NCBI GenBank assembly: GCA_020352215.1
Contig: CP070675.1
Coordinates: 5,075,891 to 5,139,890 of the forward strand
Length of the DNA: 64,000 bases
Direction of reading: 5' to 3'
Source of the DNA: Phycisphaerales bacterium
GTDB taxonomy: Bacteria > Planctomycetota > Phycisphaerae > Sedimentisphaerales > Anaerobacaceae
The notes beneath the pieces are model-generated. The model was not told the DNA's origin. It worked only from the letters and a program-made list of their open reading frames with translations, and searched no databases. Below are positions 27,399 through 36,735 of the stretch, piece by piece (the stretch's first letter is position 1; every line of letters starts with the position of its first letter). A program made the position numbers and the translations under genes.

Positions 27399-28853
27399 TC
27401 ATTGGCAGGCGTTGAGAAATCGGCACAGTGTCCGAACATTTCTTACAAAGGTTTGGCACCTGATAACGCCTGATTCCGGTTCGATCTTGTGGTGTCTGAG
27501 TCGGCCTTTCTCGACCCAGGCGCCTCGATCATCCAGACTGTCGATGACTCGTCTTGCCTGCCCCAGCAGGGCCGGGGACATTCGGACTGCGCTCCGGTCA
27601 TCCTGCCCGCTCAAATCCTGCGGATCGGTCCGCAGCAGCCGGTGGTATTCGGCCTCGATTGAATCCAATCTTGAACCGACCATAAACGCGTAATGTTCTG
27701 GAATATCATCGCTGCTGTAGGTCAGGTCGTATCTCTTGCCCGTTCGTCTGAAGTATAGGGGACGGTTTGTATTGAGCTCGTAGAATCTGGCGAGCCTGCC
27801 GTCCTCAAGTGCCGATTTGCGAAGGTACGAGATCGCGCGGGGGATTGGCTCAAGATACTTTGACCTTGCGGTCTTGCGGTACAATAGGCATAGAGCCTCC
27901 AGAACGTCCTGGGACTCCCTGCCCGAGATTGCCGGCGGCTCGAACTTGCGGTCCCAGACCGGGTGCATGTCCTTGTCGTATTGCTGCGCCCAGGCAGGTT
28001 GCGGATCGGGCATCTGGGCCAATAGAAGGAAATCGCCCGCTTTCAACGCGCTCTGCAGGCACTGTCGGTCGCCGTACGTCTCGTACGCCATCAGCATGGT
28101 CAAGATCATGTTTGTCATTACATTGTCATTGATGAAGTAGCATCCCGTCCAATCGTTGAGCCACACTCGCGACCACGTCTCAGGGTACGAAGCCGCCTTT
28201 GTTGGATACTCGTTGGGGTCTGCGCCACTTGGGTATTTGTCGTACCATTGATACCACCCGCCGTTGGGGTACTGCGCGGCGAGCATGCTGTTCAGCGCAT
28301 ATGTCACTGCCTCATGAATGCCCTGATCATGGGAGGGCAGAGTCTTATCGAGTCGCATCAGAAATCGTACTGCCGTTTGTGTAGTATCGTCATCCAGAGT
28401 AGTCTTTTGCTTCTGCTTCTTTCGTTTGGGCACGTCCCGATAACCGTACTCAAGCCGCTTCTCTGGATCGAACTCGATATGGTAGAACCAGCCGCCTGAT
28501 CGCAGTTGCCCTCGCAGCAAGGCACTGGCCACGTCGCGGGCTGCATCGCGGTAGAACTCATCGCTGGTGGTTTCATATGCGTCGATGAATACCTCGCCCA
28601 CAGTTGGCGTCCCTGGTGGCTGCACCCAAGCCATCGTCTCGCCTGCTTTGCCCTCTCCTTCCCGCAACGTCAGGTCACCGCTGTAGTTCCACAGATAACC
28701 GCCGTTGCAGGACACTTGCGAGTGAAAAAAGCCCGCCGCCTTGCGCAGTGCCCGTGCTGCCTCCTCACGAGTCACCCGTTCGTTGGCGAGTGTCAAGCAG
28801 GGCACCAGTGCTACGATCGTCGCGACGATATGTGTGACGAGGCGAGGATCCAT
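27399..28853 (-). CDS. Pectate lyase, polysaccharide lyase family 10
   Basis: A 484-residue secreted enzyme with an N-terminal signal (VTHIVATIVALVPCLTLA). The alpha/alpha-toroid PL10 fold is indicated by TLDDDTTQTAVRFLMRL, PNGGWYQWYDKYP, AWAQQYDKDMHPVWDRKFEPPAIS and LARFYELNTNRPLYF, all close to the family's conserved blocks that carry the calcium-binding and catalytic residues. It would cleave polygalacturonate by beta-elimination. It is the last gene of the rhamnose operon, consistent with attack on pectin, whose rhamnogalacturonan part supplies rhamnose. Confidence 0.85.
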   Translation of the reverse strand: MDPRLVTHIVATIVALVPCLTLANERVTREEAARALRKAAGFFHSQVSCNGGYLWNYSGDLTLREGEGKAGETMAWVQPPGTPTVGEVFIDAYETTSDEFYRDAARDVASALLRGQLRSGGWFYHIEFDPEKRLEYGYRDVPKRKKQKQKTTLDDDTTQTAVRFLMRLDKTLPSHDQGIHEAVTYALNSMLAAQYPNGGWYQWYDKYPSGADPNEYPTKAASYPETWSRVWLNDWTGCYFINDNVMTNMILTMLMAYETYGDRQCLQSALKAGDFLLLAQMPDPQPAWAQQYDKDMHPVWDRKFEPPAISGRESQDVLEALCLLYRKTARSKYLEPIPRAISYLRKSALEDGRLARFYELNTNRPLYFRRTGKRYDLTYSSDDIPEHYAFMVGSRLDSIEAEYHRLLRTDPQDLSGQDDRSAVRMSPALLGQARRVIDSLDDRGAWVEKGRLRHHKIEPESGVIRCQTFVRNVRTLCRFLNACQ

Positions 28854-28945
28854 ATCAGCGAAGAGTCCTCCACGGTTTAGGCTTCCATTGATTCTAACAT
28901 CTGCAGCAGTTGTCGGCTCGTTACCCGACCGCGCCGCGTCCCGAA

Positions 28946-30106
28946 TTAGGTTTGGCCGTTTGCCAATTTCTTGCGAAAGGCCTCTGACTCCCAGTTAGTA
29001 ATGAAATCCTCCTGACGCCTATTCAGAATGCAAATCCCACCCATCCGATGAGCGTTTGTCCGGATAAAGATCGAGTACAGAACGATGTCGCGGACCGTCG
29101 GGGCGATTTTCTCCGTCCCTGCAACAAAGAGCCCGACGCCCTTGACCAGGAACGCCACAGAAGGCTTCCGTTCCCTCTCGATTTGCCGTCTCAGCCGCCT
29201 CGCAATACTCTGTGGGTCGCATTTCTCCACCCACATCGCGGGCCCATTCGCATACACCAGCTCGTCCGGCGTCAAACACCCGACCAACATCTTCTTTGCA
29301 TTCCTCTGACGGCAGAAGTCCTCAATCGCGTTGTTGTTATAATACCATATCGTCGCCTTTTCGCCGGTCCCGTCTGAATATGCCCGCTCAATACACGCCT
29401 TCGCCTCGTCAATTCTGTCCTGACTGACGAATCTCGTCTTTCCTGTCCTTGGCTGTCTCAGCTTGCTGTTGCAGCGGCTTATGACCCTCCGCACGAGCCG
29501 CAAGGCGCCCGCGGCCGTGCGCTCTGTAATGAAGAGCCCGTGCTTGGCCAAAAAGAGAATAGCGGGCCCCTTGCCGAATTGGCCCTGGTAACGGTCAACC
29601 AGCCGGGCGATCCTTTTGGCAAGCAAATAGCCGGGATCCGTATACGGCACCCATAGCGGCGGCAAAGGCTCATCCTTGAACGGCTTTTCGAGTTTTGCGC
29701 GGCCATTTTTCGCATTATGGTAAGCGCCCGCCGCACTGGGATGAAGGTGGATCACACATTTGTCCAACCACGCGTGCAAATGTGCTTCTACAGACGGACG
29801 GGCTACGGTTTTGATATTGTCATCACATGCGAGCAAGAGCCGGTTCACTACTTCCGGCTCCCTGCGCTGGGGAGGCATTTTTGCCAGGCTCTTATCTAAT
29901 ACGACCGAGCGGGCCAAGTCGAGGCGGAGCCGCCGCCAGCCCTGTCTCTCGTTCATGTCTTTCAGGGCCGTGCCGCTGGCCTTGATATACATGTATTGCC
30001 CGTCCGCAGTCTTTACCGACGTGTTGCCGCCTCCGCCTTGGACGAGCGTCGGATCGCCTCCTGTTTCATTCGATATCCTTATGAGCTCTGCAAGGGCGTT
30101 GTCCAT
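28946..30106 (-). CDS. Class II aldolase (rhamnulose-1-phosphate aldolase part of a split RhaD/SDR enzyme)
   Basis: A 386-residue class II aldolase/adducin family protein. GGGGNTSVK at residues about 24-32 binds the phosphate, and HLHAW and IHLHPS supply zinc-binding histidines with KHGLFITE at the usual later position. A second half (LTPDELVY, FLVKGVGLFVAG, NWESEAFRKKL) matches the extra region of the bifunctional rhamnulose-1-phosphate aldolase/alcohol dehydrogenase of the RhaE/YuxG type. It would cleave L-rhamnulose 1-phosphate to DHAP and L-lactaldehyde. AAGGAA lies eight bases upstream. The SDR half is encoded separately just upstream. Confidence 0.8.
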   Translation of the reverse strand: MDNALAELIRISNETGGDPTLVQGGGGNTSVKTADGQYMYIKASGTALKDMNERQGWRRLRLDLARSVVLDKSLAKMPPQRREPEVVNRLLLACDDNIKTVARPSVEAHLHAWLDKCVIHLHPSAAGAYHNAKNGRAKLEKPFKDEPLPPLWVPYTDPGYLLAKRIARLVDRYQGQFGKGPAILFLAKHGLFITERTAAGALRLVRRVISRCNSKLRQPRTGKTRFVSQDRIDEAKACIERAYSDGTGEKATIWYYNNNAIEDFCRQRNAKKMLVGCLTPDELVYANGPAMWVEKCDPQSIARRLRRQIERERKPSVAFLVKGVGLFVAGTEKIAPTVRDIVLYSIFIRTNAHRMGGICILNRRQEDFITNWESEAFRKKLANGQT

Positions 30107-30193
30107 TCGAATCGTTCCTTTTCGTATCTTTCACAATATCTTTGCCATGTGCTCCACCCCTCTGGCTTCGGTATGTGGGCCTCCGGGACAGAT

Positions 30194-31414
30194 CTATCTT
30201 GGCGTGGCGTCTGGGAGGCCCCCGTCCACGGGGATAGTGACGCCCGTCGTCGGGGTCTGTCGTGTGGCAAAGAACAGAACCGCGTTGGCAACGTGCCGCC
30301 CCGTAACCTGGATCTTCAGCAGATTCCTGTTGCGGTAATACTCCTGGAGTCCTTCTTCATCGAGCCCTCGGGCCCGCATCCGGTCCGGACCTACCGCCGC
30401 CCATAGTCCCGATTTGTACTTGCCCTCTGCGAAAACTCCGTCCGGGGCCACCATGTTCACACGGACGTCGTATTGCGCCAGCTCAATGCTTGCAATGCGT
30501 CCGAGCTGGTGACACGCCGCCTTGGTCGCGCTGTAGGCGCCAAACCCGGCGCCGGGGCTGGGGACATTCTTCGTGGAGACGATAATAACGTCGCCTCCCG
30601 TCCCTTGGGCAATGAAGTGGCGGGCAATCTCGCCGAGCGTCAGAAGAGTACCTTCCACGTTTACTTCTTCGAGCTTGCGAAAGGCATCCAGGTCTATGTC
30701 TTTCAAATACGAGACCAGCGGGATGCCGGCATTAACTACAACAATATCAATTCCGCCCCAGGTCAGAATCACACTTTCAAAACCTCGGACGACAGAGTCC
30801 TTATCGGTAACGTCGATTGGGACCCCTATCACGCGGTCACCGGCCGTTTGCTTTAAGTCGGCCGTGAAACGGTCAAGTTTCTCACCCGGAAGGTCGCTGG
30901 CGACTAAGTGGCAGCCTTTTTCCAACAGCCCGCAGCAGACTCCGTAGCCAATGGCTCCGGCTGCACCGGTCACCAGGGCAACCTTGTTCTGAAGGGGCAT
31001 ATCGGTGGCCTCAGCCCCACGCCTTTCATCACTCGGTCTGCTGACGTAGAGTATCCCAAGATTGCGAAGGCATACGATGTCTGGCTTCATATTGAACTGC
31101 CGCGAGTAGCCCAATATCCCGTCGCCTAATCTCTTGCGAATGTCCCGCGGTGAGTCATTCACATCCATAGCATCAACGAAAAGTGGTGGCCTTTGCCCCT
31201 TGACCAAAGGGGTGGGATACGTCGCAGCCTCGGCGTTCCTCTCAGAACCGGCGAAATCAATGGCTTGCTTATTGGTCAGCGATTTCAGAATCACCGGTTC
31301 GAACGGTATATCCGGCTGCCCAGTCGGGCTTGCCAGCAAGCCCCGGACCATCGGCGCTATTTGAGCCAATTGCCGCAGCGAGACACTTTTCTTTTCTGCC
31401 GCCTTGTTCTCCAT
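30194..31414 (-). CDS. Short-chain dehydrogenase with long N-terminal extension (lactaldehyde-type, split partner of the aldolase)
   Basis: A 406-residue SDR. The dehydrogenase starts near residue 140 with VALVTGAAGAIGYG (cofactor loop), NAG at the active-site strand, a Ser in VIIVSTKN and YSATK as the catalytic Tyr-Lys pair. The first 135 residues are not SDR and include SLRQLAQIAPMVRGLLASP and KPDIVCLRNLGILYV, perhaps a leftover of the linker or second aldolase-like half of the fused enzyme. It would oxidise or reduce L-lactaldehyde. It starts 13 bases after the LsrF-like gene and precedes the aldolase by 87 bases. Confidence 0.8.
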   Translation of the reverse strand: MENKAAEKKSVSLRQLAQIAPMVRGLLASPTGQPDIPFEPVILKSLTNKQAIDFAGSERNAEAATYPTPLVKGQRPPLFVDAMDVNDSPRDIRKRLGDGILGYSRQFNMKPDIVCLRNLGILYVSRPSDERRGAEATDMPLQNKVALVTGAAGAIGYGVCCGLLEKGCHLVASDLPGEKLDRFTADLKQTAGDRVIGVPIDVTDKDSVVRGFESVILTWGGIDIVVVNAGIPLVSYLKDIDLDAFRKLEEVNVEGTLLTLGEIARHFIAQGTGGDVIIVSTKNVPSPGAGFGAYSATKAACHQLGRIASIELAQYDVRVNMVAPDGVFAEGKYKSGLWAAVGPDRMRARGLDEEGLQEYYRNRNLLKIQVTGRHVANAVLFFATRQTPTTGVTIPVDGGLPDATPR

Positions 31415-31427
31415 CAGTCGAGCGGTT

Positions 31428-32336
31428 CTATATTGGACTTCCGATCTCGGACTTCTTCTGCTCGTTCTTGAGAGTCTCGTACAACTCGTTAGCCTCTCTG
31501 GGCTTCAAGTCTTCGTGAACAACCTTATGGACCGCCTGTATCATCGCCGTGGGCGCCTCACTTTGAAAGATATTGCGTCCCATGTCCACTCCGGATGCGC
31601 CCTCCTGTATCGCCCGGTGGGCCATTGTCAGGGCGTCGAGCACGGGAATCTTCTTGCCGCCGGCCATCACGATCGGAACCGGACACGAGGCCGTCACCGT
31701 CTCAAACCCGTCCGCGATATAGTACGTCTTGACGAACTGGGCCCCAAGCTCTGCGCAGATGCGGCAGGCCAGGCGGAAGTACCTCGCGTCCCGGACCATG
31801 TCTTTGCCCACCGCCGTCACCGCCATCGTGGGAATGCCGTAGCGCAACCCCATATCCACCAGCCGGGTCATATTATGCACCGAGCGCGTCTCGAATTCGC
31901 CGCCGATGAACACCTGCAGCGTAATCGCCGCCACGTTCATCCGAATCGCGTCCTCTATATCAACGGCCAATTCCTCATTCGATAGCTCTTTGAGTATGCT
32001 CGGCCCGCCGCTGCACCGCATCACGACCGGCTTGGTCAGGGTGGGCGGAACCGAGGTCCGCAGAATCCCCCGGGTCAGCATTATAGCGTCGGCATAATAC
32101 ATCAGCGGAACGATGGTCAGGTCAATTCGCTCAAGCCCCGTGGTCGGGCCCTGAAAGTAGCCGTGGTCAATCGCAAACATTACCGTTCGACCCGTATCCG
32201 GATTGAATATCCTGGCCAGCCGGTTCTTCATCCCCCAGTCAAGAGAGCTTGCCCCCTTTAAGAAAAAGCCTGGACTTTCCATTGGAATATTGTCGTAGAA
32301 CCTCTTGGCCTCTTTCGCTGCATCTGTATCAGCCAT
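31428..32336 (-). CDS. Class I DhnA/LsrF-type aldolase or thiolase
   Basis: A 302-residue (beta/alpha)8 protein. [19 protein letters not shown] is nearly the signature block of E. coli LsrF, the 3-hydroxy-5-phosphonooxypentane-2,4-dione thiolase, and FVKTYY holds the Schiff-base lysine. MAGGKKI is the phosphate loop. ATG 32336 has AGAGG eight bases upstream; the longer TTG reading to 32381 is unlikely. No other lsr gene is nearby, and it lies inside the rhamnose operon, so a role as an aldolase on a rhamnose-derived or other ketose phosphate is a better guess than autoinducer breakdown. Confidence 0.82.
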   Translation of the reverse strand: MADTDAAKEAKRFYDNIPMESPGFFLKGASSLDWGMKNRLARIFNPDTGRTVMFAIDHGYFQGPTTGLERIDLTIVPLMYYADAIMLTRGILRTSVPPTLTKPVVMRCSGGPSILKELSNEELAVDIEDAIRMNVAAITLQVFIGGEFETRSVHNMTRLVDMGLRYGIPTMAVTAVGKDMVRDARYFRLACRICAELGAQFVKTYYIADGFETVTASCPVPIVMAGGKKIPVLDALTMAHRAIQEGASGVDMGRNIFQSEAPTAMIQAVHKVVHEDLKPREANELYETLKNEQKKSEIGSPI

Positions 32337-32390
32337 GACTGTGCCTCTTTTTTCTTTTGCTCTGTCGGTTGTCACCGCCAACGTTCTGCG

Positions 32391-34100
32391 TCACGCAGCG
32401 CGTTTTTCACTCGTCTCTTTCAGAATCAGCCAGATGGTCCCGAAAATGAAGTATACCCCAGTCGCATAGAGAATCGCCTTCTTGAAATACGCCAACCTGG
32501 TGGCATATACATCATTGGCTGACACTGCTACCCAGAGGGCTGTCCCAAAGCAGAAGAGGAGTGCCGCCACTGCAATCAGGCCCACAGCAGCCCTTGTACG
32601 GCTCCCAGACGACCGCGGTGCTTCACCCATCTGTTCGCCCTCGCTCGCGACCGCCGGCGCCTCTTCCGGAAGCTCGCCGAGTTTCTCCCGGGCACCGAAC
32701 ACGGCGCTGAGCACTATGTAGAGGATGGCCGTGCAAATCCAGGCCGGGACAACGAGGAAGAATTCGTGGATATATCCCAGCGCCCACGAGAGTACACAAC
32801 CGATCAAGGTGACCCACCAGGCAATCAGAGCCGGCCAGTTCACGGTAAGGCCTTTGCGGGAGGCCCAATACTGTGTAAGCCCGATTTTCGGGAAGAGCCA
32901 GTGCTCGACAAAGACAATTGCGCCAACCGGCATCAGCAATATCCCGTATATTGCCACGAACCCAAGTAGCTTGGTGAAGACGAACGGCGAACACGCCACT
33001 ATAGTGGTGACCACTCCGGCAAGCAGCGTGACCAGCCAGCGAGGCCAGTTAGGAGTCGCGATCTGCAGGGCCAAGCCTGCGCGGTAAATCGTCGGATTGG
33101 ACGTTGTCCAGCCGGCGATGACCACAGCTATCGCCCCTGCCACTCCCAGGGCAGTCGTCGCAACCGAACCGGAATCCAGCGCCGTGAGCGGCTTGCCGAT
33201 TATGATCGCAGCGCCGGCTCCCATGATCCCGGCGCATATCCAGGCCAGATAGTGTCCCAGGTACATCCCAAAGGTCGAATAGAATCCGTAGCTGGCTCTC
33301 TTGGCATATCTGAATAGAGCCATGTCCGATAGCCCTACGTGCATGGCCAGATTGCATATCCAGGCAATGAACATAATATGCAAAAACCCCCATGCCCCCT
33401 CCTGATCGGGCTGCGGCCCGGGCCATATTCTCGCATCGGCCAGCCTCCAGAAATCATGGAAGCTCCGCAGCTTGCCGATCTCAGGCGCATCGGCTATTAT
33501 CGCAGGCATAAGCGCCAGCGCCCCCGCGATGAACATCAGGAACATCCAGGGCGAACATATCTCAGCAAACTGAGCCAGCTTCCGGAATCCCCAGATGGCT
33601 AATGTCACCACCACGGCCCCGACAACTAAAACAACGAAAACGAACCTGATGTCGTTTGGCAGCCATCCGATCTGGTCCGGAATACCAAAAGGTATCCGCA
33701 ACGCCGAAGCCGACACTGTAATCATCGCCCCAGCCAGAATGCAGTACATCAGTGCGTTGAGTATGTTGTAGATGACCATCACCACGGGTCCGCCTATCTT
33801 CCGCAGGTACCAGTAGAGAGTCAGGCGAGTTTTCACAGCAATGGGAGCACAAACCAGCACCCACGAAAGGACCGCGAGCAGATTGCCGAACACCAGACCT
33901 ACGATAACGTCGCAAGTGTGTGCCCCCTTGCTGACGAACAGCGCACCGATCACAAATTCGGTTGCGGCCACGTGTTCACCTGCGAAGACGCCGGCGAAAT
34001 GCCGGCCACTCTGCAGCTTGTCCGCGGTTACCGGCTGGCGTTCAAACTCATTGAGCTTGTCAAGTCGTTCGATGATACCGGAAGGCTTTGACTCGGCCAT
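32391..34100 (-). CDS. NCS1-like permease, candidate sugar transporter
   Basis: A 569-residue integral membrane protein with about 12 to 14 hydrophobic segments, similar in layout to the nucleobase:cation symporter 1 (cytosine/purine permease) family: HFAGVFAGEHVAATEFVIGALF at the first helix and WTTSNPTIYRAGLALQ in the second half. AAAGGGGAAACG precedes ATG 34100. It lies between rhaA and the LsrF-like gene, so the natural guess is uptake of rhamnose or a related sugar or product rather than a nucleobase. That is inference from position only. Confidence 0.72.
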   Translation of the reverse strand: MAESKPSGIIERLDKLNEFERQPVTADKLQSGRHFAGVFAGEHVAATEFVIGALFVSKGAHTCDVIVGLVFGNLLAVLSWVLVCAPIAVKTRLTLYWYLRKIGGPVVMVIYNILNALMYCILAGAMITVSASALRIPFGIPDQIGWLPNDIRFVFVVLVVGAVVVTLAIWGFRKLAQFAEICSPWMFLMFIAGALALMPAIIADAPEIGKLRSFHDFWRLADARIWPGPQPDQEGAWGFLHIMFIAWICNLAMHVGLSDMALFRYAKRASYGFYSTFGMYLGHYLAWICAGIMGAGAAIIIGKPLTALDSGSVATTALGVAGAIAVVIAGWTTSNPTIYRAGLALQIATPNWPRWLVTLLAGVVTTIVACSPFVFTKLLGFVAIYGILLMPVGAIVFVEHWLFPKIGLTQYWASRKGLTVNWPALIAWWVTLIGCVLSWALGYIHEFFLVVPAWICTAILYIVLSAVFGAREKLGELPEEAPAVASEGEQMGEAPRSSGSRTRAAVGLIAVAALLFCFGTALWVAVSANDVYATRLAYFKKAILYATGVYFIFGTIWLILKETSEKRAA

Positions 34101-34175
34101 CGTTTCCCCTTTCCATAACGTTCATCAGTCCATAGTAACACGTCCCAGGTGGCTGACGACTCGATACCGACGCAC

Positions 34176-35441
34176 CTATCGCCGCTCACTGGTTACCTTC
34201 GCACCGTAATCTATTGCTTCCTTGAGCCATGCTTCGCGTGCCGGAACTCCCAGCTTGGTGCAGTGGTAATCCCAGACTGCACCAAAAGGAAGCGTCTTCA
34301 GTTCTTCCAACATTGCCAGCCGTGACGTGTGGTCGCCGTCTGCCTCCATCCGGCGCAGCCTCTCTGTCGGCTCCAGCAGAGCGATCAGCAGCGCCTTTAT
34401 CATGCAGCGAGTCCCTATGACCCACGCCGCAACGCGGTTGATACTCGCATCAAAGAAATCGAGCCCGATATGGACCCTCTCGAGATAATCGCCACGGATT
34501 AGCTCTTGGGCAATCGCACGCAGCTCGTCCGACAGAATTACGACATGATCGCTATCCCAGCGTACACCTCTGCTAACATGCAGAAGAATTTCATCCAGAA
34601 ATGTCAGCACTGCCGATATCTTGTCTGATGGGGCCTCCGTGGGATGATAGTGCCCCGTATCAATACACAGCAATTTCTTATTCTCGATTGCGTAGCCCAG
34701 ATAGAACTCATGCGAGCCTACGACATAGCTTTCGGAGCCGATGCCGAACAACTTGCCCTCCACCGAGTCCAGCAGCTGGCTCCGGTCGATCTGTTCTGCG
34801 AATATCTCATCGAGCGACTTCTTCAATCGCTCGCGGGGCCCTTTGCGGTCGACGGGGATGTCTTTGTACCCATCTGCGATCCACAGGTTTGTCACACAGG
34901 CTGTGCCGAGTTCTTTTCCCATCGCGGCCCCTATCTTCCGGCACACCATCCCGTGCTCGACCCAGAACTTGCGTATTGCCTCGTCGGCGCTGGACAACGT
35001 AAAACCGCTCTCGGCCTTCGGATGCGAAAAGAAGGTCCCGTTAAAGTCCAGGCCCAGGCCATTTGCCTTCGCCCAGTCAATCCATGCGCCGAAGTGTTCG
35101 GGGCCGATTTCATTGCGGCCAACTTTGCCGCTTGTCTCGGCATATATCGCGTGCAGATTCAACCGGTGCTTTCCGGGCAAAAGGCTCATCACCTTATCCA
35201 CGTCCGCCCGCAGCTCGTCGGCCGTTCGGGCCTTGCCGGGATAAGCCCCCGTCGCCATGATTCCGCCGCCGGTTAGCCCCTCGCTGCTTTCGAAGCCCCC
35301 GACATCGTCACCCTGCCAGCAGTGCAGCGAGATCGCGATTTTGCTCAGCCGTTCAATCGCCGCATCTGTGTCGACATCGAGCTCGGCGTAACGCTGCCGC
35401 GCCGCCTCGTACGCTTTTTCGATTGCCTTGAAATCGGTCAT
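34176..35441 (-). CDS. rhaA: L-rhamnose isomerase
   Basis: A 421-residue enzyme, almost the same length as E. coli RhaA (419), converting L-rhamnose to L-rhamnulose. [13 protein letters not shown] near residues 38-51 and [13 protein letters not shown] (metal-binding Asp and His) are typical, as are LNLHAIYAE and [15 protein letters not shown] lies nine bases before ATG 35441. It is the fifth gene of the operon and makes the pathway assignment secure together with rhaB. Confidence 0.93.
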   Translation of the reverse strand: MTDFKAIEKAYEAARQRYAELDVDTDAAIERLSKIAISLHCWQGDDVGGFESSEGLTGGGIMATGAYPGKARTADELRADVDKVMSLLPGKHRLNLHAIYAETSGKVGRNEIGPEHFGAWIDWAKANGLGLDFNGTFFSHPKAESGFTLSSADEAIRKFWVEHGMVCRKIGAAMGKELGTACVTNLWIADGYKDIPVDRKGPRERLKKSLDEIFAEQIDRSQLLDSVEGKLFGIGSESYVVGSHEFYLGYAIENKKLLCIDTGHYHPTEAPSDKISAVLTFLDEILLHVSRGVRWDSDHVVILSDELRAIAQELIRGDYLERVHIGLDFFDASINRVAAWVIGTRCMIKALLIALLEPTERLRRMEADGDHTSRLAMLEELKTLPFGAVWDYHCTKLGVPAREAWLKEAIDYGAKVTSERR

Positions 35442-35510
35442 TACGGTTCACTCCTAAAACCCGGAAGCAGCGACAACAGGTGCCGCGACACGACTTGGTC
35501 TTGTTGGTCA

Positions 35511-36704
35511 CTACTTGATCTTCAGAGACTCCTTATCAGGCAGCTTCGGGAAAGGCGCATGTGGTTCGGTCTGATACCAGAACGCCACCGAAGAAAGGTC
35601 GTCCCGCAGCGGCAGATATCTTCCGCCACTCTGCCATCCCAGCGCCTGGATTGTCACCTTCAAATCATCTTCGAATCTGATTGGATCCATTATGTGCCAC
35701 CGATACAGTCCAAAGCGTGGCTGTTCCTCAGACTTAATCACCTGTGGCATGCCCGCATAAGGCGTATTGAATTCCTGATACTCATTTGTTCCTGGTTTTA
35801 CGAAGCCGTAGGAGCCACAGAAGTAGTCCTCCGTCCCAGTACCACAGATCGTGGGGAATTCCTTGTCACCGTCCATGAAGAACTTGATCTCGCCCTCGCC
35901 CCACCAGCCGGGGCTGTTCGAGCCCCACGTCATGTAAGTCCCCACGTACTGTCCCTGTCCACGGACGCCATCGAGGATGGTATAGTCCTGCTTATCGGGC
36001 AGCGGATTGGTTCGACGGAACTGCGCATGGAAATAGGCCGCGTCATGCGGGACATCCGTCAGCGTGTAGTCGATCTGGTAGTACAACGTCATCGCTTCTT
36101 CGTCGATGTTGGTCATTGTGATCTTGCATCGCTTGCGAAACGGCATGACCCAGTAGCAGTTGAAGCCACTTTTCGGATTCACGCAGACCGCCAAGGAGGT
36201 GACCTTGATATATTGGCCCATCCCGCACGCGAAGAAGTCGCCCGCCGGACATTCGACTGACGGACTTTCCTCCCCGTCCCAGTAGATGCGGAGAATGTTT
36301 TGCCGGTTGTCCCCGGTGGGCGTCATCCATATATGCTGGATGGCCCCTTGGCCCTTGATGTCGGCCATTACAAAAGTCTGCCCGGCCTGAATCCTGACGG
36401 AAGGTGACACCTTCCAGCCCTGGCCCAACTCACGAGCCGCGTTCTTTCCTGTGCCTTCTGTGGCCATCCCGCCCTTGCCCTTTTCGCCGGTGAAACTCTC
36501 CGGGCTAATCGACCGCGTCTTGGCCTGGGACAATCGAGGCAGACTGTCCAGATTCATCCCCAGGCCGTTGAATTCCGCCTGCTCTTCGGTACAACCGGTC
36601 GCCAAAATGCCGGCTGCCAGAAGGCTATAAATCAGACATACGCTAAACCGCTTCGGCGTAATTGCTTTTGCCAAGGCCTGTCTTGATTGTCCTGTTCGCT
36701 CCAT
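35511..36704 (-). CDS. DUF2961/GH172-like lipoprotein
   Basis: A 397-residue exported lipoprotein: lipobox LATGC near residues 34-38. The jelly-roll body has IQHIWMTPTGDN, YWDGEESPSVECPAGDFFACGMG, NCYWVMPFRKRCKITMTN, GTGTEDYFCGSYGF and RYLPLRDDLSSVAFWYQTE, the conserved blocks of DUF2961 proteins, now known as GH172, some of which act on difructose or alpha-furanosyl links. Two Glu residues in the conserved blocks (GEESPSVE and GTGTEDYF) are candidates for catalysis. ATG 36704 has AAAGGA upstream. Role: hydrolysis of an extracellular glycan feeding this operon; substrate unknown. Confidence 0.83.
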   Translation of the reverse strand: MERTGQSRQALAKAITPKRFSVCLIYSLLAAGILATGCTEEQAEFNGLGMNLDSLPRLSQAKTRSISPESFTGEKGKGGMATEGTGKNAARELGQGWKVSPSVRIQAGQTFVMADIKGQGAIQHIWMTPTGDNRQNILRIYWDGEESPSVECPAGDFFACGMGQYIKVTSLAVCVNPKSGFNCYWVMPFRKRCKITMTNIDEEAMTLYYQIDYTLTDVPHDAAYFHAQFRRTNPLPDKQDYTILDGVRGQGQYVGTYMTWGSNSPGWWGEGEIKFFMDGDKEFPTICGTGTEDYFCGSYGFVKPGTNEYQEFNTPYAGMPQVIKSEEQPRFGLYRWHIMDPIRFEDDLKVTIQALGWQSGGRYLPLRDDLSSVAFWYQTEPHAPFPKLPDKESLKIK

Positions 36705-36735
36705 CGTGAGTCCTTTCGAAACCAACCTGTCTTGA

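Noticed and set aside
31428-32336. An autoinducer-2 (lsr) operon
   Set aside because: Only the LsrF-like gene is present; the transporter, kinase and regulator genes are missing.
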